A stretch of 64,000 nt of DNA from an uncultured Lachnospiraceae bacterium (GTDB lineage: Bacteria; Bacillota; Clostridia; Lachnospirales; Lachnospiraceae). The notes below the pieces were generated by a model, which saw nothing but the letters and a program-made list of their open reading frames with translations, did no database searches and was not told the DNA's origin. Position numbers and translations under genes: made by a program. The number at the start of each line of letters is the position of its first letter. The first letter of the stretch is position 1. Positions 37,303 through 45,469 of the stretch are shown piece by piece. Location of the stretch: assembly GCA_902493385.1 (NCBI GenBank), contig CABUPO010000001.1, forward strand, positions 448,303 through 512,302, read 5' to 3'.

Positions 37303-37557
37303 ATGAAATATTCATATCATACAAAAGGAACCTGCAGTACACAGATAGACCTTGAAATTAACGACGACATAATTACTAATGTAAAATTTTACGGAGGCTG
37401 CAACGGTAATCTTAAAGCAATACCTATTCTTGTAGACGGCATGACAGTTGACGCTATAGAGAAAAAATGCAGCGGTATAGTATGCGGCTTCAAAAATACA
37501 TCCTGTGCAGACCAGCTGGCCCATGCCGTAAGGGAAGCATATAACGCAACCCACTGA
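37303..37557 (+). CDS. TSCPD domain protein
   Basis: 84-residue Cys-rich protein: GTCSTQIDLEIND, FYGGCNGNLKAIP, KCSGIVCGFKNTSCADQLA. The TSCPD name comes from the domain at the C-terminus of some ribonucleotide reductases; stand-alone copies are common in Firmicutes with unknown role. The five cysteines suggest metal binding, but this is unproven. Its stop lies next to the end of the convergent ytvI gene, with no terminator in between. Confidence 0.88.
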   Translation: MKYSYHTKGTCSTQIDLEINDDIITNVKFYGGCNGNLKAIPILVDGMTVDAIEKKCSGIVCGFKNTSCADQLAHAVREAYNATH

Positions 37558-37558
37558 T

Positions 37559-38605
37559 TTATTCTAATGATGCCGTCATTATATCGTACGCAGCTTTTAT
37601 AACAACAAATGCTATCGGCCCAAGAATGACGCCGATTATTCCAAAAAGCTGAATACCGGCATAAAAAGATATAATCATATATATCGGACGCAGTCCTGTA
37701 CTGCGTCCCATTAATTTTGGCTCCAAAAACTCACGCGCACACAGACACAGAAGATATGTCACCCCAATAACTGCAGCATAAACGAGCCTTCCCTGAAAGA
37801 TATATATAACTGCCCAGGGTATAAGTACGCTGCCGCTCCCCAAAATCGGAAATGCGTCAAGCACCGCTATAATTATTCCTATCAGTATCGCATACGGATT
37901 TTTTATAATAAATAAACCTAAAGAACACAAAATTGCAACTACACATATAATAATGCCCTGCGTCTTAAAATAACCTCCCAAAGCCTCCTTAACCACATTT
38001 ATCAAAGGACTAATTCTTTTATACATATCTGAATTACTTATATCATTTGATATAGAATTATATTCTTCCATTATAAGCCACGTTCCTACAAGAAAAAAAA
38101 GAAAAATAATAAATACTGATATAGCTCCCTGACATATACTCCATGCCTTATCAGTTACAAACGGCAGTATCTTTTCATTCCAGTTTTCACCAAGATAATC
38201 CACTCCCAGCAAAAAAATGCTGTAAGCTTTTCCTCCGCTGATTCCAAGCCAGTCGTCGCAGCATCTGCAGATTTTCCTGACATACACATCAAATTCAGAC
38301 TGAATAAAAGGTATATTAGCCGTAAACCTCTTTACCTGATTAAATATTGCAATACCTATTCCCGAAATACAAATAAATAATAAAGCTGCAAAAAGAAGAA
38401 CTGTTATAATTACAGTTAATTTGTATGGAAAATGCGCTTTCTTAGTTATCTTATCGACAACCGGATAAAGCCACATTGAAAGAATTGCCGAAAAAATAAA
38501 TGGAACTACAAGAGGCAGCATATATCTGATTAAAATGTATACTGTAAATGCAATTCCAAAAAAATACATTGCTTTCTTAAAAAATATTCTTTCACACATA
38601 ATCAT
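37559..38605 (-). CDS. ytvI: AI-2E family transporter, YtvI-like sporulation membrane protein
   Basis: 348 residues with seven to eight membrane helices in the pattern of the AI-2E/UPF0118 family: LPLVVPFIFSAILSMWLYPV near the start and the conserved region KNPYAILIGIIIAVLDAFPI, then GSGSVLIPWA near residues 250-275. YtvI-type members are spore-associated in Bacillus. The start is not supported by an obvious ribosome site, but the N-terminal helix fits. Convergent with the TSCPD gene. The transported substrate is unknown. Confidence 0.85.
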   Translation of the reverse strand: MIMCERIFFKKAMYFFGIAFTVYILIRYMLPLVVPFIFSAILSMWLYPVVDKITKKAHFPYKLTVIITVLLFAALLFICISGIGIAIFNQVKRFTANIPFIQSEFDVYVRKICRCCDDWLGISGGKAYSIFLLGVDYLGENWNEKILPFVTDKAWSICQGAISVFIIFLFFLVGTWLIMEEYNSISNDISNSDMYKRISPLINVVKEALGGYFKTQGIIICVVAILCSLGLFIIKNPYAILIGIIIAVLDAFPILGSGSVLIPWAVIYIFQGRLVYAAVIGVTYLLCLCAREFLEPKLMGRSTGLRPIYMIISFYAGIQLFGIIGVILGPIAFVVIKAAYDIMTASLE

Positions 38606-38664
38606 ATTCCCCAGCAGATAATAATAACTCTATTATCTGCAATCAGGAACATATTAATACATCT

Positions 38665-39357
38665 TTATGATATCTTAAATCGGTATCCAACTCCCCAAAT
38701 TGTCTCAATATACTGAGGCTTGGATGTATCTTTCTCAACCTTTTCCCTAATCTTCTTAATGTGAACTGTAACAGTCGCAACATCTCCGACTGATTCCATT
38801 CCCCATATCTTCTGGAAAAGCTCTTCCTTGGTAAATACATGATTAGGATTCTGTGCAAGAAATGTAAGAAGATCAAATTCTTTCGTAGTAAATATCTTCT
38901 CTTCATCATCCACAAATACGCGTCTTGCTGTCTTATCTATACGAATACCTCTGATTTCAATACATTCATTATCATTGGAATTGCTTCCTACAAGTCTCGA
39001 ATAGCGGGAAAGGTGCGCCTTAACTCTTGCTACAAGCTCGCTTGGACTGAACGGCTTAGTAATATAATCATCAGCTCCAAGACCTAATCCACGAATCTTA
39101 TCTATATCATCATTCTTAGAAGATACCATAATAATTGGCATCTCCTTCTTCTCACGAACCTTTCTGCATATATCAAATCCATCTACTCCAGGAAGCATAA
39201 GGTCAAGTATGAGCATGTCATAATCCTCTTCCAATACTTTTTTAGCTCCAGCTTCTCCGTCTGTCTCAACATCTACCTGAAAATCACTAAGCTCCAAATA
39301 ATCCTTTTCAAGTTCTGCAATTGCAAGTTCATCCTCAATAATAAGTATCCTGTTCAT
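38665..39357 (-). CDS. OmpR/PhoB-type response regulator (orphan)
   Basis: 230 residues: receiver domain (ILIIEDELAIAELEKDYLEL, phospho-acceptor Asp in MLILDLMLPGVDGFD, switch Lys in DDYITKPFSPSELV) and a winged-helix DNA-binding domain (FTTKEFDLLTFLAQNPNHVF, VTVHIKKIREKVEKD, IETIWGVGYRF). The ATG at 39357 with AGGTGG 9 nt upstream is the start; the frame is open 14 codons before it. No histidine kinase is encoded in the window, so its partner must be elsewhere. Closest in type to VanR/PhoP regulators of the cell envelope. Confidence 0.93.
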   Translation of the reverse strand: MNRILIIEDELAIAELEKDYLELSDFQVDVETDGEAGAKKVLEEDYDMLILDLMLPGVDGFDICRKVREKKEMPIIMVSSKNDDIDKIRGLGLGADDYITKPFSPSELVARVKAHLSRYSRLVGSNSNDNECIEIRGIRIDKTARRVFVDDEEKIFTTKEFDLLTFLAQNPNHVFTKEELFQKIWGMESVGDVATVTVHIKKIREKVEKDTSKPQYIETIWGVGYRFKIS

Positions 39358-39440
39358 ACGTTTTAACCACCTATCCTTTTCAAAATAATTTATCATCAAA
39401 AATATCCACTTTATATTTTTTAATATTATTACTATTGACT

Positions 39441-39469
39441 ATTATAATACAAAGTCTAAACAATTTCAA
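39441..39469 (-). promoter_or_regulatory. Promoter of the response regulator gene
   Basis: Minus strand TTGAAA (39469-39464), 17-nt spacer, TATAAT (39446-39441), about 85 nt before the start codon. Perfect -10 and ideal spacing. Confidence 0.82.
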
Positions 39470-39548
39470 ATGATTAATTAAAAAAAAATAATTTTTTTAT
39501 CAGAGTCTTCAAAAACACCGTAAAAACGCTATGTATTCTATCTTTTCC

Positions 39549-39577
39549 TTGACGATTTTAGCAAAATAATGTATTCT
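39549..39577 (+). promoter_or_regulatory. Promoter of metK
   Basis: TTGACG (39549-39554), 17-nt spacer, TATTCT (39572-39577). Only ~30 nt of leader remain before the metK ribosome site, so there is no room for an S-box or other SAM riboswitch. Confidence 0.85.
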
Positions 39578-39612
39578 AATCATTATCGTGTTATCTAAGG
39601 AGGAATACTTAG

Positions 39613-40791
39613 ATGGAAAAGAGACTTTTCACATCTGAATCAGTAACTGAGGGACATCCTGATAAAATCTGCGACCAGATTTCCGATGCAATTCTTGATG
39701 CACTTTTAGAAAAAGACCCGTTCAGCCGCGTAGCCTGTGAGACAGCAATTACAACGGATTTTGTTCTTATTATGGGCGAGATTACTACTAAAGCAGATAT
39801 TAATATTGAAAATATTGTACGTAAAACTATTAACGAAATTGGTTATGATAATCCGGAATACGGATTTGACGGACATACATGCCGCATAATTATAAAGCTT
39901 GATTCACAGTCTGACGATATCGCGCTTGGCGTAGATAACTCCTATGAATCTAAGGCAGATAATGATTCCGCAGCGTCTACGGGCGCCGGCGACCAGGGTA
40001 TGATGTTCGGTTATGCAACTAATGAAACGTCTGAATATATGCCATATCCTGTATATATTGCACATAAGCTTACCAAAAAGCTTTCTGAAGTAAGAAAAAA
40101 CGGCACTCTTTCTTATCTCAGACCTGATGGAAAAAGCCAGGTAACTGTAGAATATGACGAGAATGATAATCCTGTTCATATCGATACAATAGTTATATCT
40201 ACACAGCATGATGAAAAGGTGACACAAGAGACCATTCATTCAGATATTAAGCGTTATGTAATTGACGAAGTTATTCCTTCACACCTTGTTGACGACACTA
40301 CAAAGTTTTATATCAATCCTACAGGAAGATTTGTTATCGGCGGACCTAACGGCGACAGCGGTCTTACAGGCCGTAAAATAATCGTAGACACTTATGGCGG
40401 TTATGCAAGACACGGCGGCGGTGCATTTTCAGGAAAAGACTGCACTAAGGTTGACCGTTCAGCCTCTTACGCAGCACGTTATGTAGCTAAGAACATTATC
40501 GCTTCAGGACTTGCCAAAAAATGTGAGATTCAGCTTTCCTATGCTATAGGCGTTGCAGAACCAACTTCCGTCAGCGTAGATACCTTCGGCACGGGAGTTA
40601 TCGATGATTACCGGCTTGTAGATATTATAAGAAAGCATTTTGACCTCAGTCCGGACGGTATAATCAAAATGCTTGACCTCAGACGTCCAATATATAAGCA
40701 GACGGCAGCTTACGGTCATTTTGGAAGAGAGGACCTTGACCTTCCCTGGGAAAAGACTGATAAAGCGGACGAGCTTAAAGCTTACTTATAA
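39613..40791 (+). CDS. metK: S-adenosylmethionine synthetase
   Basis: Makes SAM from methionine and ATP. The 392-residue protein holds all signature blocks: [19 protein letters not shown] (ATP-binding His and metal Asp), [32 protein letters not shown] and [23 protein letters not shown] stands 10 nt upstream of the ATG. The gene is on the lagging strand for replication from the nearby origin, unlike most neighbours. The tRNA-Arg promoter begins immediately after its stop codon. The short leader argues for constitutive expression. Confidence 0.98.
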   Translation: MEKRLFTSESVTEGHPDKICDQISDAILDALLEKDPFSRVACETAITTDFVLIMGEITTKADINIENIVRKTINEIGYDNPEYGFDGHTCRIIIKLDSQSDDIALGVDNSYESKADNDSAASTGAGDQGMMFGYATNETSEYMPYPVYIAHKLTKKLSEVRKNGTLSYLRPDGKSQVTVEYDENDNPVHIDTIVISTQHDEKVTQETIHSDIKRYVIDEVIPSHLVDDTTKFYINPTGRFVIGGPNGDSGLTGRKIIVDTYGGYARHGGGAFSGKDCTKVDRSASYAARYVAKNIIASGLAKKCEIQLSYAIGVAEPTSVSVDTFGTGVIDDYRLVDIIRKHFDLSPDGIIKMLDLRRPIYKQTAAYGHFGREDLDLPWEKTDKADELKAYL

Positions 40792-40820
40792 TTGACTTTA
40801 TAAAAATATAGTGTTATTAT
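40792..40820 (+). promoter_or_regulatory. Promoter of tRNA-Arg
   Basis: TTGACT (40792-40797), 17-nt spacer, TATTAT (40815-40820), ending 24 nt before the tRNA. It abuts the metK stop codon. Confidence 0.82.
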
Positions 40821-40844
40821 AATTGTTGTTTGCAAATTTCAAAT

Positions 40845-40918
40845 GTCGCTATAGCTCAGCTGGATAGAGCGACCGCCTCCTAAGCGGTAGGCCGGAGGTT
40901 CAAATCCTCTTAGCGACG
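40845..40918 (+). tRNA. tRNA-Arg (anticodon CCT)
   Basis: Complete cloverleaf of 74 nt: acceptor GTCGCTA/TAGCGAC with discriminator G, D-arm AGCTCAGCTGGATAGAGC, anticodon loop CTCCTAA (anticodon CCT, reads AGG), T-arm GGAGGTTCAAATCCTC. CCA is not encoded. Confidence 0.96.
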
Positions 40919-40923
40919 CTTAC

Positions 40924-40976
40924 AGAAACACCAAAAATTTTGGAACTCCAGAATTTTTGGTGTTTCTTTTATTTTT
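40924..40976 (+). terminator. Terminator after tRNA-Arg
   Basis: Perfect 16-bp stem (40924-40939 with 40952-40967), 12-nt loop, then TTTATTTTTT. Strong plus-strand rho-independent terminator. Confidence 0.95.
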
Positions 40977-41044
40977 TAGAATTACTAATAAGCAAACTGG
41001 GGAAGCGCAGTCAAAATAGATTGCCTTTTTCTTTACAAAATCGT

Positions 41045-41073
41045 ATGACAAAAAGTCTGTGACATGGTATAAT
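41045..41073 (+). promoter_or_regulatory. Strong promoter with no ordinary gene behind it
   Basis: ATGACA (41045-41050), 17-nt spacer, perfect TATAAT (41068-41073). It points into the 3' end of dacA, which is on the other strand. The transcript would start at about 41080 and contain only the three-codon ORF and palindrome described next, then antisense to dacA. The 40977-41044 stretch before it shows nothing. Confidence 0.75.
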
Positions 41074-41132
41074 ATATTTATTGAAAAGCGTTTTCCAGAA
41101 GATTTTCGTTTTCAATTAATGGAGGAAAGAAT

Positions 41133-41144
41133 ATGATTTTTTGA
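41133..41144 (+). other. Three-codon ORF (Met-Ile-Phe) with a good ribosome site
   Basis: GGAGG at 41121-41125 precedes ATG-ATT-TTT-TGA at ideal distance. The stop codon lies inside the left arm of a long palindrome. It could be the 5' stub of a deleted gene, or a minimal leader ORF in a regulatory RNA. It is too short to call a CDS. Confidence 0.5.
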
Positions 41145-41167
41145 GATGCCAATTTGGCATCTCAAAA
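41139..41167. repeat. 29-nt near-perfect palindrome
   Basis: Arms TTTTGAGATGCCAA (41139-41152) and TTGGCATCTCAAAA (41154-41167) flank a single T. As RNA it folds into a ~12-bp stem with loop AATTT. The T-run precedes the stem on each strand instead of following it, so it does not read as a rho-independent terminator for either the plus transcript or dacA. Confidence 0.7.
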
Positions 41168-41180
41168 GCAGACAGATTTC

Positions 41181-42740
41181 TTATCTCCGTCTTCTGTAAT
41201 TGTTGTTTCTTCTTCTGCCGCTTTGCAAACCTCTCCTGGCGTTATATGAGCCATATCTGCTTTTATTATAGCTGCGGTATCTTTTTCTTAGCCTTGCTCT
41301 TCTTATAAGTATAAGAATAATTGCTGATATAATTAAAACTATAGCTATAATAATCACAACAATCCATATTATATCAGATGATTTTTCTTTTACATCTGTA
41401 TTAGTCTGCGGCTGTGTTTCATCCGGTTTTTCTGTTGCTTCTTCATCCGAATGCATACTTTCTGTCTGCTTTATAATATCTGATACACCTTCATTCAATG
41501 TATTAGCCTCCGCCTTTTGGGTATCATACAGAATATCTGCCTCACCGGCGGTTCTTCCGGCATAAGTGTAAGTTATTTTTCCTATTACATTTATCCCGTC
41601 AGTATAATTTACATTATCATAAAGCGAAACATCTCTTTCAGCCTGCGAAATGTCCACTCCTTTTGGCAGTGTAACTCCAGCTTTTTCTTCTATATATAAT
41701 GGTGAATTTTCTTCATCAAACAACGTGTTATATCTGCTGAATAATGAGTACTCTGTTTCTGAATCGTTATTTTTTACATTATTCTCAATCGGATGTGCCG
41801 AAAAATTTTCAAATGCAAAATTCAACAGCGAAATTGTATCCGTATATTCATTTGGTTCATTGCTTGGCGGACCGGCCGTCTTCATTACTACGCATACAAG
41901 TTCCATATCGCCTTTTTTTGCAAATGTAACAAGCGTATATCTTGCGATATCCGTATAACCGGTTTTTCCTCCTATACAATAATCATATCCATAAGGATAG
42001 GTGATAGGGTGAAGCATATTGTGCTTATTGTACAGAGCACGCTCCTCATTAAGATTTGTTTTTGGAATCGTATAGTTCTTTGTTCCTGTAATTTTCCTAA
42101 ATTCTTCATTTTTCATTGCTGCAGAAGAAATAAGCGCCATATCATATGCTGTAGTGTAATGGTTGTCCAAATATAACCCGTTAGGATTAGCAAAATGCGT
42201 ATGCTTACATCCAAGCTCTTCTGCCTTGGCATTCATCATATCAACAAATGCCTCAATGCTTCCTGCCACATGCTCAGCAACTCCGTTACATACCTCATTC
42301 GCCGACATGAGCATTATTCCATAAAGACAGTCTTCCATCCTCATCTGCTCACCCTCAACTACTCCGATATGAGAGCTTCCATATTCTATGCTGTGAACCG
42401 CTTTATATGAAAATGAAACTGTATCGTCAAGAGAAGCATTTTCAAGGCAGAGCAAAGTTGTCATAATCTTCGTGATACTTGCCGGATAATGTTTCTCATT
42501 CATATTCTTTTTATATAATACAGTTCCGGTATTAAGTTCCATAACAATTGCCGACGCTGCAGAAATTGACTTTCCTGACGGTCCTTTAGGCCATGCGTCA
42601 TCTGATACTTCTGATGAATCTGCTCCCTGTGAAGCCGCATCAGACACATTAGATGCGCAGACCGTTATATCTGCAGCATTTATTGAAACCGTTGATATTA
42701 TTAATAAAACAGCTAAAAGCTTTGTAATATATTTTTTCAT
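41181..42740 (-). CDS. dacA: D-alanyl-D-alanine carboxypeptidase (PBP5/DacA family)
   Basis: Serine carboxypeptidase that trims the terminal D-Ala of peptidoglycan stem peptides. A signal peptide (LLAVLLIISTVSINAADITV) leads to the catalytic motifs: PASITKIMTTLL (SxxK), LMSANEVCN (SxN) and GGKTGYTDIA (KTG). Unusually for the family, the C-terminus has a true membrane helix (IIWIVVIIIAIVLIISAIIL) and a strongly basic, Arg/Tyr/Asn-rich cytoplasmic tail. The ATG at 42740 has GGAG 6 nt upstream; the ATG at 42752 has none. It is convergent with the odd promoter/palindrome unit. Confidence 0.93.
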   Translation of the reverse strand: MKKYITKLLAVLLIISTVSINAADITVCASNVSDAASQGADSSEVSDDAWPKGPSGKSISAASAIVMELNTGTVLYKKNMNEKHYPASITKIMTTLLCLENASLDDTVSFSYKAVHSIEYGSSHIGVVEGEQMRMEDCLYGIMLMSANEVCNGVAEHVAGSIEAFVDMMNAKAEELGCKHTHFANPNGLYLDNHYTTAYDMALISSAAMKNEEFRKITGTKNYTIPKTNLNEERALYNKHNMLHPITYPYGYDYCIGGKTGYTDIARYTLVTFAKKGDMELVCVVMKTAGPPSNEPNEYTDTISLLNFAFENFSAHPIENNVKNNDSETEYSLFSRYNTLFDEENSPLYIEEKAGVTLPKGVDISQAERDVSLYDNVNYTDGINVIGKITYTYAGRTAGEADILYDTQKAEANTLNEGVSDIIKQTESMHSDEEATEKPDETQPQTNTDVKEKSSDIIWIVVIIIAIVLIISAIILILIRRARLRKRYRSYNKSRYGSYNARRGLQSGRRRNNNYRRRR

Positions 42741-42902
42741 TTCGTACTCCATTCACATCGCAATAAATATAGTATACTCGATTTAAACATTTCTATCAAG
42801 AGTCAGCTTCTCCATTTTAATATTGCCGCTTTTAACGCCATTGATTTATCATTCATTTTTTTATATACTTTGTAATAGCACATTTTGAAAGGAAGATACC
42901 AA

Positions 42903-43544
42903 ATGAGACTAAGAAATGTACCCGGTTCAAGAGAATATATCGAAAACAGCCCGTATGCCATAAAGAATGCAGAAGAATTAAAAGGCTCCTGGCGCAATTA
43001 TTATAAAAGAGATGACAACGCACTATTATACATAGAAATAGGCGCCGGAAAAGGTCGCTTTCTATGTGAACACGCTTTAAATAATCCTGATATTATGTAT
43101 GTCGGAATAGAAAAATTCTCAAGTGTCATAATCCGCGCCATTGAAAAGGCAGAGACGCTTGAACTTAATAATCTCAGACTTATCAGATTCGATGCTGAAA
43201 ACATTGAGTCCATATTTGACAAAGGAGAGGTGGACAGAATATATCTTAATTTCTCAGACCCCTGGCCTAAGGACCGACATGCAAAAAGAAGACTTACTTC
43301 CTCCAATTTCCTTAAACGGTATGACAATATATTAACTCCATCAGGAGAAATTATATTCAAGACTGACAACCGCTCATTATTTGATTTTTCACTTGCACAG
43401 GCGGAGGAGGCTTCATGGAATATTAAACAGCTGACTTATGACCTTCATAAAAGTCCATTAAATGAAGGTAACATTATGACAGAATATGAGGAGAGATTTT
43501 CCTCACAGGGCATTCCGATATGCGAAATGATTATCACAAGATAA
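42903..43544 (+). CDS. trmB: tRNA (guanine-N7-)-methyltransferase
   Basis: Methylates G46 in the tRNA variable loop using SAM. 213 residues with the family blocks EIGAGKGRFLCEHA (SAM-binding), YVGIEKFSSVIIRAIEKAE, LNFSDPWPKDRHAKRRL and FKTDNRSLFDFSL. The ATG at 42903 is used (GGAAG upstream); an earlier in-frame TTG at 42885 has no ribosome site. Plus strand, divergent from dacA and monocistronic. Confidence 0.96.
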   Translation: MRLRNVPGSREYIENSPYAIKNAEELKGSWRNYYKRDDNALLYIEIGAGKGRFLCEHALNNPDIMYVGIEKFSSVIIRAIEKAETLELNNLRLIRFDAENIESIFDKGEVDRIYLNFSDPWPKDRHAKRRLTSSNFLKRYDNILTPSGEIIFKTDNRSLFDFSLAQAEEASWNIKQLTYDLHKSPLNEGNIMTEYEERFSSQGIPICEMIITR

Positions 43545-43609
43545 ATGGATAAATATAACCCAGCTGCATATACTATAGTAACATCTGTATAAAATTTCAG
43601 GCTATATAT

Positions 43610-43747
43610 ATGAATATCAAATCTTGTATTAAAAATATTACCGCATGTAATTCACATTTGGACAAAAAACTGTTGATAATAATGAAATCATGGAATGAAG
43701 CATGTGGTTGTCTTGAAAAGAAGGAAAGGAAGAAAAAACATAAGTAA
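43610..43747 (+). CDS. Possible 45-residue Cys/Lys-rich small protein
   Basis: ATG at 43610 opens a 45-codon frame between trmB and tRNA-Lys: MNIKSCIKNITACNSHLD at the start, KSWNEACGCLEKKE in the middle, and a tail of eight basic residues. Four Cys (positions 6, 13, 32, 34). The upstream CAGG is a weak ribosome site. No family is recognised. It may be real, or chance in AT-rich DNA. It is the only candidate in the 43545-43837 spacer besides the tRNA promoter. Confidence 0.3.
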   Translation: MNIKSCIKNITACNSHLDKKLLIIMKSWNEACGCLEKKERKKKHK

Positions 43748-43780
43748 TACTTTATTTATTATTTATTTATAGAATATTAC

Positions 43781-43809
43781 TTGATAAATATGGACGTAAC
43801 TTATATAAT
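43781..43809 (+). promoter_or_regulatory. Promoter of tRNA-Lys
   Basis: TTGATA (43781-43786), 17-nt spacer, TATAAT (43804-43809), 28 nt before the tRNA. Confidence 0.85.
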
Positions 43810-43837
43810 ATTTTTTGTTGTTTGATTACAAACACAT

Positions 43838-43910
43838 GCACCTTTAGCTCAGTTGGTAGAGCACCTGACTCTTAATCAGGGTGTCCAGGGTTCGAGCCCC
43901 TGAAGGTGTA
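43838..43910 (+). tRNA. tRNA-Lys (anticodon CTT)
   Basis: 73-nt cloverleaf: acceptor GCACCTT/AAGGTGT with discriminator A, D-arm AGCTCAGTTGGTAGAGC, anticodon loop CTCTTAA (CTT, reads AAG), T-arm CAGGGTTCGAGCCCCTG. CCA is not encoded. Confidence 0.96.
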
Positions 43911-43978
43911 TTTTAAAAGTCTTAGGATTGGGAAATACATCCGGTTCTAGGGCTTTACTTTTATCCCTAAAATATATG

Positions 43979-44016
43979 AGGAGCTGTTGCTTTTAGCAAC
44001 AGCTCCTGCTTTTTAC
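43979..44016 (+). terminator. Terminator after tRNA-Lys
   Basis: Perfect 12-bp stem AGGAGCTGTTGC/GCAACAGCTCCT with loop TTTTA, then GCTTTTT. It lies between tRNA-Lys and the convergent DUF4446 gene. Confidence 0.93.
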
Positions 44017-44028
44017 CGCTTTATTTTT

Positions 44029-44559
44029 TTATAAAATTTCTGCATCAGCCTCTCCGCTGTTATTAATGGCAAGACTTAAAGCCCTCTCCTCTTCCTTTGA
44101 TAACGCTGCTTTCACTCCGCCCTTTGTTACACGTTTAACGTATGTATAACAGCCTTCTGAATTGCTATGCATACAATTCATTATAATTCCGTTATTTTCC
44201 TTAGAAAGAAGTACAAGAACAAAACTCATTTTACCTCCGACTTCTTTAAAGGCATCATATTTTACAAGCCCAATCTTCTGAAATGTTATAAGAAGGTTTC
44301 TGTCAATATCTTTCAACTGAGCGTATATATCCTTTACTGATGTATCAAGAAGGTCGATAATATTAAACTTCTGTATAATAGTATCTTCTAACGACTTACC
44401 GTCTTTTCCACTCAGAAATGATTTATAATTTTTCTTCATTTTTCCTATTTTTGCAAGTGAACATATTAGTAATATAATCATAACTATTTGTATTACTATA
44501 AGCCCTATTACAACATAATCAATTGGTATTCCTATATATTCAAATATATTGGTAATCAT
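44029..44559 (-). CDS. DUF4446 membrane protein
   Basis: 176-residue protein of unknown function. One N-terminal membrane helix (YVVIGLIVIQIVMIILLICSL), a short coiled region (YAQLKDIDRNLLITFQKIGL) and a C-terminal domain with the family block VKYDAFKEVGGKMSFVLVLL and NNGIIMNCMHSNSEGCYTYV. DUF4446 genes are typically found directly after parB in Clostridia, as here (22 nt downstream), which hints at a link with chromosome segregation or membrane attachment near the origin; unproven. Confidence 0.88.
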   Translation of the reverse strand: MITNIFEYIGIPIDYVVIGLIVIQIVMIILLICSLAKIGKMKKNYKSFLSGKDGKSLEDTIIQKFNIIDLLDTSVKDIYAQLKDIDRNLLITFQKIGLVKYDAFKEVGGKMSFVLVLLSKENNGIIMNCMHSNSEGCYTYVKRVTKGGVKAALSKEEERALSLAINNSGEADAEIL

Positions 44560-44581
44560 TTATCCATCCTCCAATTCAATT

Positions 44582-45454
44582 CTAAGAATTTTCAAGCATT
44601 ATTCCTATAATACGCTCAAGTTCTGTCTCTGAATAATATTCTATCTCAATTTTACCTTTTGTATTGCTTTTTCTGTTAATAGATACTTTTGTACCCATTG
44701 ACTGCTTTAACTTTTCTTCAAAATCAGCATATATATCTTTATTGTCCAATTCTGCTTTCTTTTTAGGATTCTCCTTATTATTAAGCTTTTTAATAAGCTT
44801 CTCTGTTTCCCTTACGCTCAGCTTTTTATCAAATACCATACATGCAATTTCATATTGTTCTTCTTTATTATCTATAGCAAGAAGTGTTCTTGCATGTCCG
44901 CTTGATATACATTCTTCTATAACCATATTCTGAACTCTGTCATCAAGTTTAAGAAGTCTCAGAGCATTAGTAATTGCTGTTCTGGATTTGCTGACTTTAT
45001 CTGCTACTTCATCCTGCTTTAAACTAAATTCCTCAATAAGCTGCTTATATGCTTTTGCTTCTTCAATCGGATTAAGGTCTTCTCTTTGAATATTTTCAAT
45101 TAAAGCTATCTCAACAATCTGCTCTGTACTATAATCTTTTATTACTACAGGCACTTCTGTAAGTCCTGCAATCATAGCTGCCCTAAAACGTCTCTCTCCG
45201 GCAACTATTTCATAATAATCATCTTTTTTTACTACAATAAGCGGTTCGACAATCCCATGCTGTTTAATAGATTCGGCCAATTCATTAAGTCTGTCTTCAT
45301 TAAACATCTTTCTTGGCTGCGCCTTGTTAGGCTCGATATCATTTATCCTAAGCATAGATACTGATTTAACTTCATTTTTATCTTCTTTTTTTAATACACT
45401 GTCTGTAGGTATTAATGAATCTATACCTTTCCCTAAGCCTCTCTTTGCTGCCAT
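44582..45454 (-). CDS. parB: Chromosome-partitioning protein ParB (Spo0J)
   Basis: CTP-dependent DNA clamp that loads at parS and spreads, recruiting condensin to the origin. The N-terminal nuclease-like/CTPase domain shows KPAQPRKMF-type region (IEPNKAQPRKMFNEDRLNEL) and GERRFRAAMIAGL; the DNA-binding HTH is KQDEVADKVSKSRTAITNAL; a C-terminal dimerisation segment ends the 290 residues. It lies 15 nt after parA in the same unit, and two parS sites lie just upstream of the pair. Confidence 0.97.
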   Translation of the reverse strand: MAAKRGLGKGIDSLIPTDSVLKKEDKNEVKSVSMLRINDIEPNKAQPRKMFNEDRLNELAESIKQHGIVEPLIVVKKDDYYEIVAGERRFRAAMIAGLTEVPVVIKDYSTEQIVEIALIENIQREDLNPIEEAKAYKQLIEEFSLKQDEVADKVSKSRTAITNALRLLKLDDRVQNMVIEECISSGHARTLLAIDNKEEQYEIACMVFDKKLSVRETEKLIKKLNNKENPKKKAELDNKDIYADFEEKLKQSMGTKVSINRKSNTKGKIEIEYYSETELERIIGIMLENS

Positions 45455-45469
45455 CGTTACTTACCTCGT

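Noticed and set aside
39400..39612. SAM riboswitch upstream of metK
   Set aside because: The promoter leaves only ~30 nt of leader before the ribosome site and no S-box motif or terminator hairpin is present.
41139..41167. Palindrome read as a bidirectional terminator for dacA and the short plus transcript
   Set aside because: The T-runs are at the 5' side of the stem on each strand; no 3' U-tract follows, so classical rho-independent termination is not supported.
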